In this document: one piece after another, positions 1 to 6,505 of the stretch
How positions within the stretch are numbered: position 1 is the first letter of the stretch
Layout of the letters: each line of letters begins with the position of its first letter
NCBI GenBank assembly: GCA_031279925.1
Contig: JAITHQ010000177.1
Location: 1 to 8,678, forward strand
Reading direction: 5' to 3'
From: Treponema sp.
GTDB lineage: Bacteria; Spirochaetota; Spirochaetia; Treponematales; Breznakiellaceae
Length of the DNA: 8,678 nt
Made by a program: the position numbers and the translations under genes
The notes under the pieces: model-generated
What the model saw: the letters and a program-made list of their open reading frames with translations, nothing else
Told to the model about the DNA's origin: nothing
The model's database searches: none

Positions 1-227
1 TTTATAAAGGATTTTATAAACACCGGATCCATGGTAAAGGCGTAGTTCCAGTTTTCAAGGCCGATGAATTTACCCGCCCCCTCAAAACCCGCATCGGTAA
101 ATATAAGCGCAAAGGAATAAATAATGGGATACACGGTCAGGACAAGAAACCCTATCAGCCACGGCGCGATATATATATAGAAATTTATCGCCCCTCGAAC
201 CTTCATATCCACGCGCTTGTGTTTCAC
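1..227 (-). CDS. Sugar ABC transporter permease, MalF/UgpA/LplB type (partial, N-terminus only)
   Basis: Inner-membrane permease of a CUT1-type carbohydrate ABC importer; it would pair with a second permease and a binding protein. The reverse strand encodes 75 residues before the window edge. A short basic N-terminus (MKHKRVDMKVRG) precedes a long hydrophobic first membrane segment, NFYIYIAPWLIGFLVLTVYP, then IIYSFALIFTD and KFIGLENWNYAF. The order 'APxxIGFLxxxxYPxxYSF' followed by 'FxGLxNW' is the usual N-terminal signature of these permeases. I chose the GTG at 225-227 over the ATG at 204-206 (7 codons later) because AAAGGAG lies 5 bases before the GTG. Oddly, no solute-binding protein gene precedes it; a divergent helicase lies there instead. 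Substrate unknown. The family call is firm, the C-terminal part is not visible. Confidence 0.9.
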   Translation of the reverse strand, partial: MKHKRVDMKVRGAINFYIYIAPWLIGFLVLTVYPIIYSFALIFTDAGFEGAGKFIGLENWNYAFTMDPVFIKSFI

Positions 228-232
228 CTTCA

Positions 233-239
233 CTCCTTT
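233..239 (-). promoter_or_regulatory. Shine-Dalgarno that fixes the GTG start of the left permease
   Basis: The reverse strand reads AAAGGAG, ending 5 bases before the GTG codon at 225-227. The downstream in-frame ATG at 204-206 has no comparable site, so the GTG is the likely start. Confidence 0.75.
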
Positions 240-259
240 AAAAAGAGACGCGGCACGGC

Positions 260-299
260 GTTCCTCCAATGCAAGACGGTTTCCCGGCATTGGAGGAAC
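260..299. repeat. Perfect 13-bp inverted repeat (hairpin) upstream of the left permease
   Basis: GTTCCTCCAATGC at 260-272 is exactly complementary to GCATTGGAGGAAC at 287-299, with a 14-base loop at 273-286. There is no T-run on either side, so it is not a classical terminator. It ends 33 bases before the GTG start of the minus-strand permease, much as the hairpin at 4676-4708 sits 25 bases before another permease. It may be an mRNA stabilising or attenuating structure, or an intergenic palindromic repeat. Confidence 0.75.
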
Positions 300-306
300 C
301 AGGCTT

Positions 307-321
307 GGCTCTAAAAGAGCC
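307..321. repeat. Short hairpin GGCTCT/AGAGCC
   Basis: A 6-bp perfect stem (307-312 with 316-321) closes a 3-base loop. It overlaps the terminator-like element at 318-338, so the two structures are mutually exclusive. Its role is unknown. Confidence 0.4.
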
Positions 322-338
322 CAAAAATCGGGCTTTTT
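318..338. terminator. Possible bidirectional rho-independent terminator
   Basis: AGCCC at 318-322 pairs with GGGCT at 330-334 around a 7-base loop, and TTTT follows at 335-338. Read on the reverse strand the same stem is followed by CTTTT. The stem is short, and no gene in the window ends here on either strand. It could be a remnant of a former neighbour or chance. It does argue that 228-400 is not coding. Confidence 0.35.
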
Positions 339-362
339 GAGGTCAATAGACCGCAAAAAGCC
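331..362. repeat. Interrupted long hairpin GGCTTTTTG ... CAAAAAGCC
   Basis: GGCTTTTTG at 331-339 pairs with CAAAAAGCC at 354-362. After one mismatch (A340/G353), GGTC at 341-344 pairs with GACC at 349-352 around an AATA loop. The result is a 13-pair stem with one internal mismatch. It competes with the terminator-like fold at 318-338. Function unknown. Confidence 0.5.
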
Positions 363-387
363 ACAATTTGAACAGGCTCTTACGCGC

Positions 388-518
388 AGGGAGGGCGCTT
401 CATTATGGGAAGCCGCCGCTCCGGTGATTCACGCCCCGCAGCCTTCGGGGGAATTTCCCCAGCAGCCTCCCCGGAAATTCAGCTTGGAAGCGGCCCAGGA
501 AGCGGCAGCGGCGTATAA
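388..518 (+). other. Strong ribosome site and ATG opening a 37-codon frame at the helicase 5' end
   Basis: AGGGAGGG at 388-395 lies 9 bases before ATG 405-407, a better translation start than any in the helicase frame. The frame it opens (MGSRRSGDSRPAAFGG...) is out of phase with the helicase and stops at TAA 516-518. It could be a leader peptide coupled to the helicase. It could also be the true helicase start separated by a frame break, since dropping one G from the GGGGG run at 447-451 would join the two frames. Chance is the third option. Confidence 0.35.
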
Positions 519-2277
519 CGGCCCGGAGGCGCTGATCATCGCCGGGCCGGGGACCGGGAAGACTGCGGTGCTGGCCGCCCGGATCGCCAGGCTTCTACAG
601 GACGGAACCGATCCATCGTCCATCCTGGCCATCACCTTTACCGTCAAGGCCGCGCAGGAGCTGCGGGAGCGGATCAGCAAGGCGGCGGGGGACGGCGGCG
701 CGGGGATTACCGCCGCTACCTTCCATTCCTTCTGCGCGGCCCTGCTCCGGGAACAGCCGGCGGAGGCTTCCGGCGGGTTCAGAGTCTTGACCGCCGCCGA
801 GCGGGAATCGCTGCTGGCGGAGGCGCTGGCCGCCGCTCCCCGGAAGGGAGGGCCCGCGGTCAGGCGGCTGGAAGCGTACATCGAGCGGCGCAAACGGTTC
901 CTGCTCCTCCCCGGTGAGACGCGGCCCTGCGTTCTGGCCCCGCTGGCGGAGGAGTTGGGGCTTCCCCCGGCGGAAGCGGATATGGAGGAATTGTACCGCG
1001 AGTATCAGAACCGCCTCCGCAGCCGGGGCCTGTGGGACTTCGAGGACCTTTTGGCGGAGGCGGCGCGGCTTTTGATTCAGCATCCGCCCCTTTTGGCCGA
1101 ATACCGCGCCCGTTTCCGCCGTATCCTGGTGGACGAGTACCAGGACGTGAACTTTGCCCAGTACGCCCTGATCCGGCTCTTGGCCCCCGGCTCGTCCCCC
1201 GCGTCCCCAGGCGCGGGCCCTGTCCAGGAACTGCGGGTCATCGGGGACCCCAACCAGGCTATCTACGCCTTCCGGGGCTCGGACAAGCGTTTTATTGACC
1301 GCTTCCGGGAAGATTACCCCGGCGCCGTGCGGCTGGAGCTGACCCGGAGCTTCCGCTGCGCCGCGCCGATCATCCGGGCCGCCGGGGAACTGGCCGCCGC
1401 ACCGCTCCAGGGCGCGGAGGATGCCGAAGCCCTGTTGTTCCGTGCGTCCTATCCTACGGAGAAGGCCGAGGCTGAAGGCATTGCCCGGCGGGTTGCGGCG
1501 CTTGTCGGGGGCACGTCGTTCCTCGCCATGGACCGGGGCGCGGCAGCCGGGGATGCCGCATTAGGGGATTGCGCTATCCTGCTCAGAACCCTCGCCCTGG
1601 CGCCGCCCATTGCCAAGGCGCTGGGGGATTGCGGCATCCCCTTTGATCTGGCCGGGGAGAAGCCCTGGTGGGAGGAAGAACCCGCCGCCGCCGTCCTTAC
1701 CCATATACGGGAGCGCTACGGGGGGTCTGTACCTTCCGGCGGAGGAGCGGGGGAGGAGCCTCCGCTGGCTTCCCTCAAGGCCATCGAAGAATCCTTAAAC
1801 GCGGTCAAACCGCGCAAGGGCCCCGCAAACAGCGATTCCCTGGACCGCCTCCGCGCCCTGGCCGCGATCTACGAAGACCCCAGGGCCCTTGCGGACATCC
1901 TCGCCATGAGCGATATGGAGGAGCGGGGTTTGGACATTGCGCGGGAGGGGGTGCGGATCATGAGCATACACGCATCCAAGGGGCTGGAGTTCGATCACGT
2001 CTTTGTCCCGGCGCTGGAAGAAGGACTGCTCCCCTTTACGCTCTACGATGACGCCGCCGATCTGCCCGTGCGGATCGAGGAGGAGAAGCGGCTGCTCTAT
2101 GTGGCGATGACCAGGGCCCGGCGGGGGCTCTACCTGTCCTGGGCCGCCGCCCGGAACTTCCGGGGCAGGCCGCTGGCAGGGGGGGCCAGCCGTTTCCTCC
2201 AAGGGCTGGAGGCGCTCATTCCCCTGGCAAAAGAGCGCCCGCCCCGCAAGCGGGATTCCCAGCTCAAGCTGTTTTGA
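424..2277 (+). CDS. UvrD/Rep-type superfamily 1 ATP-dependent DNA helicase (compact, start uncertain)
   Basis: A 3'-5' DNA translocase and helicase of the UvrD/PcrA/Rep family, expected to act in the cytoplasm in DNA repair. From GTG 424 it has 617 residues, shorter than the roughly 720 of UvrD; the loss lies mainly in the 2B region. The motifs are complete: Q-motif-like FSLEAAQ, Walker A GPGTGKT (41-47), ITFT (70-73), TFHSF (99-103), Walker B DEYQD (237-241), VIGDPNQAIYAFRGSD (272-287), LTRSFR (306-311), IMSIHASKGLEF (512-523) and EEEKRLLYVAMTRAR (552-566). It ends in QLKLF, like many UvrD proteins. GPGTGKT and IGDPNQAIYAFRGSD resemble, from memory, helicase domains fused behind PHP/endonuclease-Q-like domains; no such domain is present. 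The frame is open from 217, but that upstream part overlaps the divergent permease start and hairpins and looks non-coding. The gene is far more GC-rich than the operon to its right. Confidence 0.85.
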   Translation: MIHAPQPSGEFPQQPPRKFSLEAAQEAAAAYNGPEALIIAGPGTGKTAVLAARIARLLQDGTDPSSILAITFTVKAAQELRERISKAAGDGGAGITAATFHSFCAALLREQPAEASGGFRVLTAAERESLLAEALAAAPRKGGPAVRRLEAYIERRKRFLLLPGETRPCVLAPLAEELGLPPAEADMEELYREYQNRLRSRGLWDFEDLLAEAARLLIQHPPLLAEYRARFRRILVDEYQDVNFAQYALIRLLAPGSSPASPGAGPVQELRVIGDPNQAIYAFRGSDKRFIDRFREDYPGAVRLELTRSFRCAAPIIRAAGELAAAPLQGAEDAEALLFRASYPTEKAEAEGIARRVAALVGGTSFLAMDRGAAAGDAALGDCAILLRTLALAPPIAKALGDCGIPFDLAGEKPWWEEEPAAAVLTHIRERYGGSVPSGGGAGEEPPLASLKAIEESLNAVKPRKGPANSDSLDRLRALAAIYEDPRALADILAMSDMEERGLDIAREGVRIMSIHASKGLEFDHVFVPALEEGLLPFTLYDDAADLPVRIEEEKRLLYVAMTRARRGLYLSWAAARNFRGRPLAGGASRFLQGLEALIPLAKERPPRKRDSQLKLF

Positions 2278-2290
2278 GGCGGGCAGGGGG

Positions 2291-2342
2291 CGTTGCGGGG
2301 GCAACGGAAGCCCGCAGGGCTGGAGCGAGGGGGGCGCCCCCT
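2291..2342. repeat. Three consecutive GC-rich hairpins (REP-like cluster) between convergent genes
   Basis: CGTTGC/GCAACG (2291-2296 with 2301-2306, GGGG loop), AGCCC/GGGCT (2309-2313 with 2317-2321, GCA loop) and AGGGGG/CCCCCT (2328-2333 with 2337-2342, GCG loop) follow one another directly. The segment begins 13 bases after the helicase stop and lies between the 3' ends of two convergent genes. No T-run follows on the plus strand. It could end both transcripts in a rho-dependent way or protect mRNA 3' ends, as REP elements do. Only a genome-wide copy count would show whether it is a repeat family. Confidence 0.6.
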
Positions 2343-2376
2343 ATAATTTCCTTAAGTTGTTGATAGTTTTATCACC

Positions 2377-3267
2377 CTATCCCTTAATCTGGGAACGGTA
2401 CTTCACCGGCGAAACGCCCATAACTTTTTTGAAAAGCCGGGAAAAATAGTAGGGGTCCTCGATGCCGTATACCGCGGCAATGTCCTTAATCGGTATAGTT
2501 GAAAAGTACAGGTCTCTGGAGGCCGCCTGAATCTTACTCCGTAAAAAATAATCCACCGGTGAATAGCCTGTACTCTGATGGAATATATCATGCAGGCGGG
2601 ATGAGCTTAAATTGACGGCTGCGGTTATATCTTTGAGGGAAATACTTTCGTGAATATGCTCCTCCATAAATTTCAGGGCGTTTTTTAGGTACTGATTATT
2701 TTTAGCGGCAAAATGAATCCCCGGTTCTTTCTCTGCGCAGACCGTAAGGGCAACAATCGTCCCCGCCAACTGGCAGAGGTAGAAATATTCAGCCATTGAG
2801 CAGGGGGTCTTGAGCAGGGTAAAACAGCGCCGGAACAGTCCCCGTAATTCCTCCCACATAATGTCTGATATTTTGAGCGGGAGATGCCGGGAAAGCATGG
2901 TATAAACAGGCTGAAAAAATGCTCCCTTCGCATGTACCCAGTAGACGCTCCAGGGATTCTCATCCGACGCGCCGTATATATGGGGAGTATTGGGAGGAAT
3001 GATGATGAACTGCCCGCCGGAGAGCGGAAGCGTATCGCCGCCGTCAATAGAATAGAAACCTGTCCCAGTGCTGCAATAGATGAGAATGGCGGTATCGCAG
3101 CCCTGGGGTCTCTGCCGAAAATGGTATTGCGCCATTGGGAAGTAGCCTATATCGGTAACGGTAAGAAAATTGAAGAGTTCGTTTTTTGAAATTTTCGAAC
3201 GAAATTCATCGGGGAGTACATAGAGGTATTCGTTCTGAAAACCATCGGCCTTTTTTATGGCGCTCAT
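2377..3267 (-). CDS. AraC/XylS-family transcriptional regulator with cupin-like sensor domain
   Basis: A 296-residue DNA-binding regulator. An N-terminal beta-rich cupin-like domain (about residues 40-115) includes DTAILIYCSTGTGFYSIDGG and the IIPPNTPH turn (about 90-96), where AraC-type proteins bind sugars. The C-terminal 100 residues carry the tandem helix-turn-helix pair: SLKDITAAVNLSSSRLHDIF with GYSPVDYFLRSKI, then IKDIAAVYGIEDPYYFSRLFKK with GVSPVKYR. The second helix-turn-helix and 'GxSPxxYR' end are textbook AraC/XylS. I chose the ATG at 3265-3267 (MSAIKKADGFQNEYLY) because relatives I remember begin in this way. The ATG at 3280-3282 and a TTG at 3304-3306 are also possible, and none has a good ribosome site. 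The gene is divergent from the sugar operon, so it most likely controls that operon, probably as a sugar-responsive activator. Confidence 0.93.
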   Translation of the reverse strand: MSAIKKADGFQNEYLYVLPDEFRSKISKNELFNFLTVTDIGYFPMAQYHFRQRPQGCDTAILIYCSTGTGFYSIDGGDTLPLSGGQFIIIPPNTPHIYGASDENPWSVYWVHAKGAFFQPVYTMLSRHLPLKISDIMWEELRGLFRRCFTLLKTPCSMAEYFYLCQLAGTIVALTVCAEKEPGIHFAAKNNQYLKNALKFMEEHIHESISLKDITAAVNLSSSRLHDIFHQSTGYSPVDYFLRSKIQAASRDLYFSTIPIKDIAAVYGIEDPYYFSRLFKKVMGVSPVKYRSQIKG

Positions 3268-3312
3268 GAAGCCAGTATACATCCGCCGCGATTTATTGGC
3301 AAGCAAGACCCC

Positions 3313-3350
3313 GTAATATAGTCCATCCCCTGGGGAATATAGTGCATGGC
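3313..3350 (+). promoter_or_regulatory. Probable AraC-type operator: two 17-bp direct half-sites 21 bp apart
   Basis: The half-sites are 3313-3329 and 3334-3350. They match at 13 of 17 positions, with the core AATATAGTNCAT at 3315-3326 and 3336-3347. The repeat distance is exactly 21 bp, two turns of B-DNA, as for the araI1/araI2 half-sites of AraC. It lies in the 128-bp space between the divergent AraC gene and the binding-protein gene. A poor -35 (TGGCTC, 3347-3352) and a fair -10 (TACAGT, 3370-3375) at 17-bp spacing would put the downstream half-site next to the -35, as expected for an activator-dependent promoter. The promoter elements are speculative, the repeat is directly visible. Confidence 0.65.
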
Positions 3351-3358
3351 TCTATGCA
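3343..3358. repeat. Small inverted repeat TGCAT/ATGCA overlapping the downstream half-site
   Basis: TGCAT (3343-3347) and ATGCA (3354-3358) flank GGCTCT. It may be part of the operator or chance; a 5-bp palindrome is weak evidence by itself. Confidence 0.25.
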
Positions 3359-3395
3359 GGGGGCAGGGTTACAGTGACTTTTATCGGAGGAAAGC

Positions 3396-4670
3396 ATGAA
3401 AAGATTTTTAATTGTTTTGCTGATGGTATCCTTTGTCATTCTTGCCTGTGAGAAAAAAGCATCAAAAGATGCGGGAGAGCAGCCGGTAACTGTCACTATT
3501 TGGGGTTGGGACAACAACGTAACGGATATTACTATTCCTGCCTTTGAAGCAATTCATCCCAATATTAAAATTGAGCGGGTGCCTGTTACGGCAGCAGAAT
3601 TGCCATTAAAGCTCCAGCAGGCTTTGGCCGCTGGAACGGATTTGCCTGACATTTTATTGGCCGAAATCAACCAGCGGGCGGTAACGTTTGCTATGGATAT
3701 TTGGGAAGATCTGGAACAAGCCCCATACAATGTAAAAAGGGATGCTTTTTTTCAGAACACGCTCAGTTCCATGCTGAATACGAAAGGCCAGCTTGTTGCC
3801 ATCGATCAGACGCTCACCCCGACGGGAATGGCATACAACAGAAATTTGGCCAGAAAGTATTTGGGTACGGATGACCGGGCGGCAATTGAAAGTATGTTTA
3901 AAACCCTGGATGACTATGCTGCCAAAGGCGCCGGGATTGCAAAAGCTTCAGGCGGAACCGTTTATATGTTTAGTACGCCGGTAAATGTACTCGGCTGGCT
4001 CTGGTATTCAAACCCGGTTAAACTCGTGGAGGCAGACGGTTCAATTAACTTTACCGCAAAAATGGGAACCGGTATTGACTTCCTCATCAAACTGCGGAAT
4101 GCCGGCGCCGTTGACGCCCTCCTTGAGTGGTCTCCGCAGGAAAGCGCTTCCTATACCGCTGACCAGCACATATTTTATCCGCTGCCGAACTGGGGTGTGC
4201 AGTATATGATCAAAGCAAACGATCCCAACGGACAAGGACGCTGGGGGCTTTGCAAACCTTCAACCGGTCCTTTTAGCTGGGGCGGCACGGTGCAAGGTAT
4301 CTACAAAGGGAGCAGGCATAAAGCGGAAGCATGGGAATATATCAAATGGTTTTCCTTCACCAAAGAAGGCGTTGATGCAGTCAAAAAAGGGACAGATTAT
4401 TTCTCCCCGGTGAAATCTTTTTATGATGATCCGGCGTTTGTGAGTAATGTTGATCCGTTCTTTGGCATGGATACCGGGAAATTCTTTTATGAGGAATTGA
4501 TGCCACAGGTTATTCCGCCAGCTTTTACGGCCTATGAACAATATCTTGCCGAAACAAACGCCGCTGTAGCGGCTTACATCATGGGCAATAAAAATGCGAC
4601 CCTTGATCAGGCGCTGGCAAAGGGCATTGAGGAACTACAGGCCCGGGTGCCAAATGTTACGGTAAAATAA
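3396..4670 (+). CDS. Sugar ABC transporter solute-binding lipoprotein (family 1, MalE/UgpB-like)
   Basis: Extracytoplasmic binding protein that captures the sugar and delivers it to the two permeases encoded next. It has 424 residues, normal for family 1. The N-terminus MKRFLIVLLMVSFVILAC is a lipoprotein signal peptide: basic start, hydrophobic core, lipobox ILAC with the lipidated cysteine at 18. The mature part begins VTVTIWGWDN and continues TIPAFEAIHPNIKIERVPV, LQQALAAGTDLPDILLAE, LTPTGMAYNRNLARKYLG and PFSWGGTVQGIYKGSRHKAEAWEYIKWF, which follows the family order (strand 1, helix, 'GxxPDI', then 'A-EFIKW'). GGAGG at 3386-3390 lies 5 bases before the ATG. It is the first gene of the operon, behind the AraC-type operator. 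The GH42 gene suggests galactosides or related beta-linked oligosaccharides, but the sequence itself does not fix the ligand. Confidence 0.95.
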   Translation: MKRFLIVLLMVSFVILACEKKASKDAGEQPVTVTIWGWDNNVTDITIPAFEAIHPNIKIERVPVTAAELPLKLQQALAAGTDLPDILLAEINQRAVTFAMDIWEDLEQAPYNVKRDAFFQNTLSSMLNTKGQLVAIDQTLTPTGMAYNRNLARKYLGTDDRAAIESMFKTLDDYAAKGAGIAKASGGTVYMFSTPVNVLGWLWYSNPVKLVEADGSINFTAKMGTGIDFLIKLRNAGAVDALLEWSPQESASYTADQHIFYPLPNWGVQYMIKANDPNGQGRWGLCKPSTGPFSWGGTVQGIYKGSRHKAEAWEYIKWFSFTKEGVDAVKKGTDYFSPVKSFYDDPAFVSNVDPFFGMDTGKFFYEELMPQVIPPAFTAYEQYLAETNAAVAAYIMGNKNATLDQALAKGIEELQARVPNVTVK

Positions 4671-4675
4671 ATAGG

Positions 4676-4708
4676 CTTGTTCGGGAACCATGCTGGTTCC
4701 CGAACAAG
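4676..4708 (+). repeat. Perfect 14-bp intercistronic hairpin between binding-protein and permease genes
   Basis: CTTGTTCGGGAACC (4676-4689) is exactly complementary to 4695-4708, with an ATGCT loop. It starts 5 bases after the binding-protein stop and ends 25 bases before the permease ATG. No T-run follows, so it should not act as a full terminator. In such operons a stable hairpin here protects the upstream mRNA from 3' decay or attenuates read-through, which gives more binding protein than permease (known for malE-malF in enteric bacteria). That role here is inferred. Confidence 0.8.
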
Positions 4709-4733
4709 ACCAATCTTGAAAAGGGAGCTTAAT

Positions 4734-5660
4734 ATGAGCCGGCAATCAATGCTGAATAAAAAGTATACGCTCATTTGGCCAGTTTTTTTTCTCGCTCCCT
4801 TTTTTATCTGTTTTACCGCGTTTAATCTTTATCCTGTCCTTTATTCTTTTTTTATCAGTCTTACTGACTGGACCGGAACCAATCAGCGCCATTTTGTTGG
4901 CCTTGAAAACTATATCCAGATACTTGTCAGAGATATTAATTTCAGAAAATCCATTGTAAATACATTTTTTATCATCGCTGCGGCCAATACGTTCACGCTT
5001 ATTGCGGGCATACTCCTGGCAAATTTTCTCTTTGGCCTCGTTAAAGGCCGTTCGCTTTTTCAGACGATTAATTTTCTGCCTTATGTTACCACCCCGGTTG
5101 CTCTGGGGCTCATTTTTTCGTTTTTATTTGACTGGAAACAGGGAATTATCAATAAAATACTGGCCGCTTTGGGTTTCTCAATTGAAGGCTTTTATTGGCT
5201 GGGAAATCCCCATTTGGCGCCCTGGGTTATTATATTTCTTATTATATGGAAATATTCAGGTTACTACATGGCTATATTTCTTGCGGGTCTTACCGGCATT
5301 CCGGTAGAGCTCTATGAAGCGGCCATTATGGATGGGGCCGGAAAGACAACTGTTTTTTTCAGAATAACTATTCCGGTGCTGCATCCTATTATAACTTTTG
5401 CGGCGGTAACCAGTCTTATTGGCGGTTTTCAACTATTTGATGAACCCTCAATTATCTTTGGGGTAGGAGGTATGGGAACGCCAATATTCGGCGGTCCTGA
5501 TAGATCGGTGTTGACTATCGTCTGGAACTTTTACGATATTTCATTCCGCAACCAGTTCCGTTTTGGTTACGGCGCCGCGGTTGCGTTCCTGCTCCTTTTG
5601 ATTATTGCCGTTGTTTCCGGCCTGGGAAACCGGTTTATCGGCGGTAAAGAGGATAACTGA
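4734..5660 (+). CDS. Sugar ABC transporter permease 1 (MalF/UgpA-like)
   Basis: Inner-membrane subunit that forms the sugar channel together with the next gene product. It has 308 residues and about six membrane segments, near residues 12-42, 73-100, 105-132, 160-185, 220-240 and 280-300. It begins LIWPVFFLAPFFICFTAFNLYPVLYSFFISLTDW and continues FVGLENY, the standard MalF-type N-terminus. The cytoplasmic EAA loop, which docks the ATPase, is EAAIMDGAGKTTVFFRITIPVLHP from residue 195. I chose the ATG at 4734 because AGGGAG (4722-4727) lies 6 bases before it; in-frame codons further upstream fall within the hairpin. It is separated from the binding-protein gene only by that hairpin and is followed after one base by the second permease, so the genes are co-transcribed. 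Confidence 0.95.
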   Translation: MSRQSMLNKKYTLIWPVFFLAPFFICFTAFNLYPVLYSFFISLTDWTGTNQRHFVGLENYIQILVRDINFRKSIVNTFFIIAAANTFTLIAGILLANFLFGLVKGRSLFQTINFLPYVTTPVALGLIFSFLFDWKQGIINKILAALGFSIEGFYWLGNPHLAPWVIIFLIIWKYSGYYMAIFLAGLTGIPVELYEAAIMDGAGKTTVFFRITIPVLHPIITFAAVTSLIGGFQLFDEPSIIFGVGGMGTPIFGGPDRSVLTIVWNFYDISFRNQFRFGYGAAVAFLLLLIIAVVSGLGNRFIGGKEDN

Positions 5661-5661
5661 T

Positions 5662-6477
5662 ATGCGTAGAGTAGAAAAAATTCCAACGATAATTCTCCTT
5701 GTCATCGTTTCAGCCGTTTCTTTGTTTCCTTTTTACATGATGTTTACCATGAGTACATACAAGGCTGAGGAAATATTTACCGGCATTAAATTTTTACCGG
5801 GAACTTATTTTTTCAGTAATCTAAAAGTTGTACTGGATGGCAATTTCGCTCAGGCGTATCTAAATAGTATTACTATTTCCATTACCGCTACTTTTGTATC
5901 GGTATTGATAAGCGCTATGGCCGGTTATGCCCTCAATATCTATGTTTTTAGATTTAAAAAGGTAATTTTTCAAATTATTATTCTTACGATGATGATACCA
6001 ACCCAAATTTCAATGGTAGGCTATATGATTTTGATGCGTACTTTTCATTTGATGAATACGCTTGTTCCCCTCATGCTGATTTGGTTTGCCAACGGATTCG
6101 GCGTTTTCTGGATGACCAAGTATATGAAGACCGCTCTTTCTCTTGAAATGGTAGAAAGCGCCCGCATAGACGGCGCAAATGAAATTCTTGTTTTTTTCCG
6201 TATAGTCCTTCCGTGTATACTTCCTGCTGTTACTACACTGGTACTGCTTGTTTTTCTCTGGTCATGGAATAATTACCTGCTTCCATTGATCTTTATTACG
6301 AGGGCCAATCTTACTACCATTCCCATCTTTATTCAAAGTTTGAGCAATGCGTTTCGGGCCGATTATGGAGGCCAGCTTACCGGTTTGGTCCTTGCTACTA
6401 TTCCCCTTATCATTTTATTCGTTGCAGGATCCAGGAGCTTTATCAGGGGCCTTACTTCCGGCGCGGTGAAAGGATAA
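5662..6477 (+). CDS. Sugar ABC transporter permease 2 (MalG/UgpE-like)
   Basis: Second channel subunit of the importer, 271 residues. It starts one base after the permease 1 stop, with GAGG (5649-5652) inside the end of that gene, so translation is probably coupled. Visible family features are the first membrane segment IPTIILLVIVSAVSLFPFYMMFTMS, then the 'KxxxEIF' segment YKAEEIFTGIKFLPG, NLKVVLDGNFAQAYLNSI, and AMAGYALNIYVFRFKKVIF. The EAA-loop equivalent is ESARIDGANEILVFFRIVLPCILP from residue 165, with S in place of the first A. Length, order and C-terminus (FIRGLTSGAVKG) fit the MalG/UgpE branch, whose members commonly end in 'GLTxGAVKG'. Two consecutive TAA codons (6475-6480) close the frame. 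Confidence 0.95.
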   Translation: MRRVEKIPTIILLVIVSAVSLFPFYMMFTMSTYKAEEIFTGIKFLPGTYFFSNLKVVLDGNFAQAYLNSITISITATFVSVLISAMAGYALNIYVFRFKKVIFQIIILTMMIPTQISMVGYMILMRTFHLMNTLVPLMLIWFANGFGVFWMTKYMKTALSLEMVESARIDGANEILVFFRIVLPCILPAVTTLVLLVFLWSWNNYLLPLIFITRANLTTIPIFIQSLSNAFRADYGGQLTGLVLATIPLIILFVAGSRSFIRGLTSGAVKG

Positions 6478-6505
6478 TAAATAATATCAGCTTACAAGGA
6501 GAGAT

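Noticed and set aside
168..180. TA-alternating tract GATATATATATAG
   Set aside because: It encodes the IYIYI stretch of the permease's first membrane segment, so codon content explains it.
260..390. Structured RNA gene or tRNA in the hairpin-rich segment
   Set aside because: No cloverleaf, T-loop motif or CCA end, and no riboswitch core that I recognise; the folds are simple stems.
217..423. Open upstream extension of the helicase frame beginning at TTG 217
   Set aside because: It overlaps the divergent permease start, runs through hairpins and a terminator-like element, has no ribosome site and shows no helicase-like sequence.
429..1083. Long reverse-strand open frames (429-893 and 595-1083) inside the helicase
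   Set aside because: They are low-complexity, A/S/R/G-rich antisense frames, expected in GC-rich DNA where stop codons are rare. No recognisable domain.
1795..2304. Reverse-strand 169-codon frame opposite the helicase 3' end
   Set aside because: P/G/Q-rich shadow of the helicase coding strand, without domain or ribosome site.
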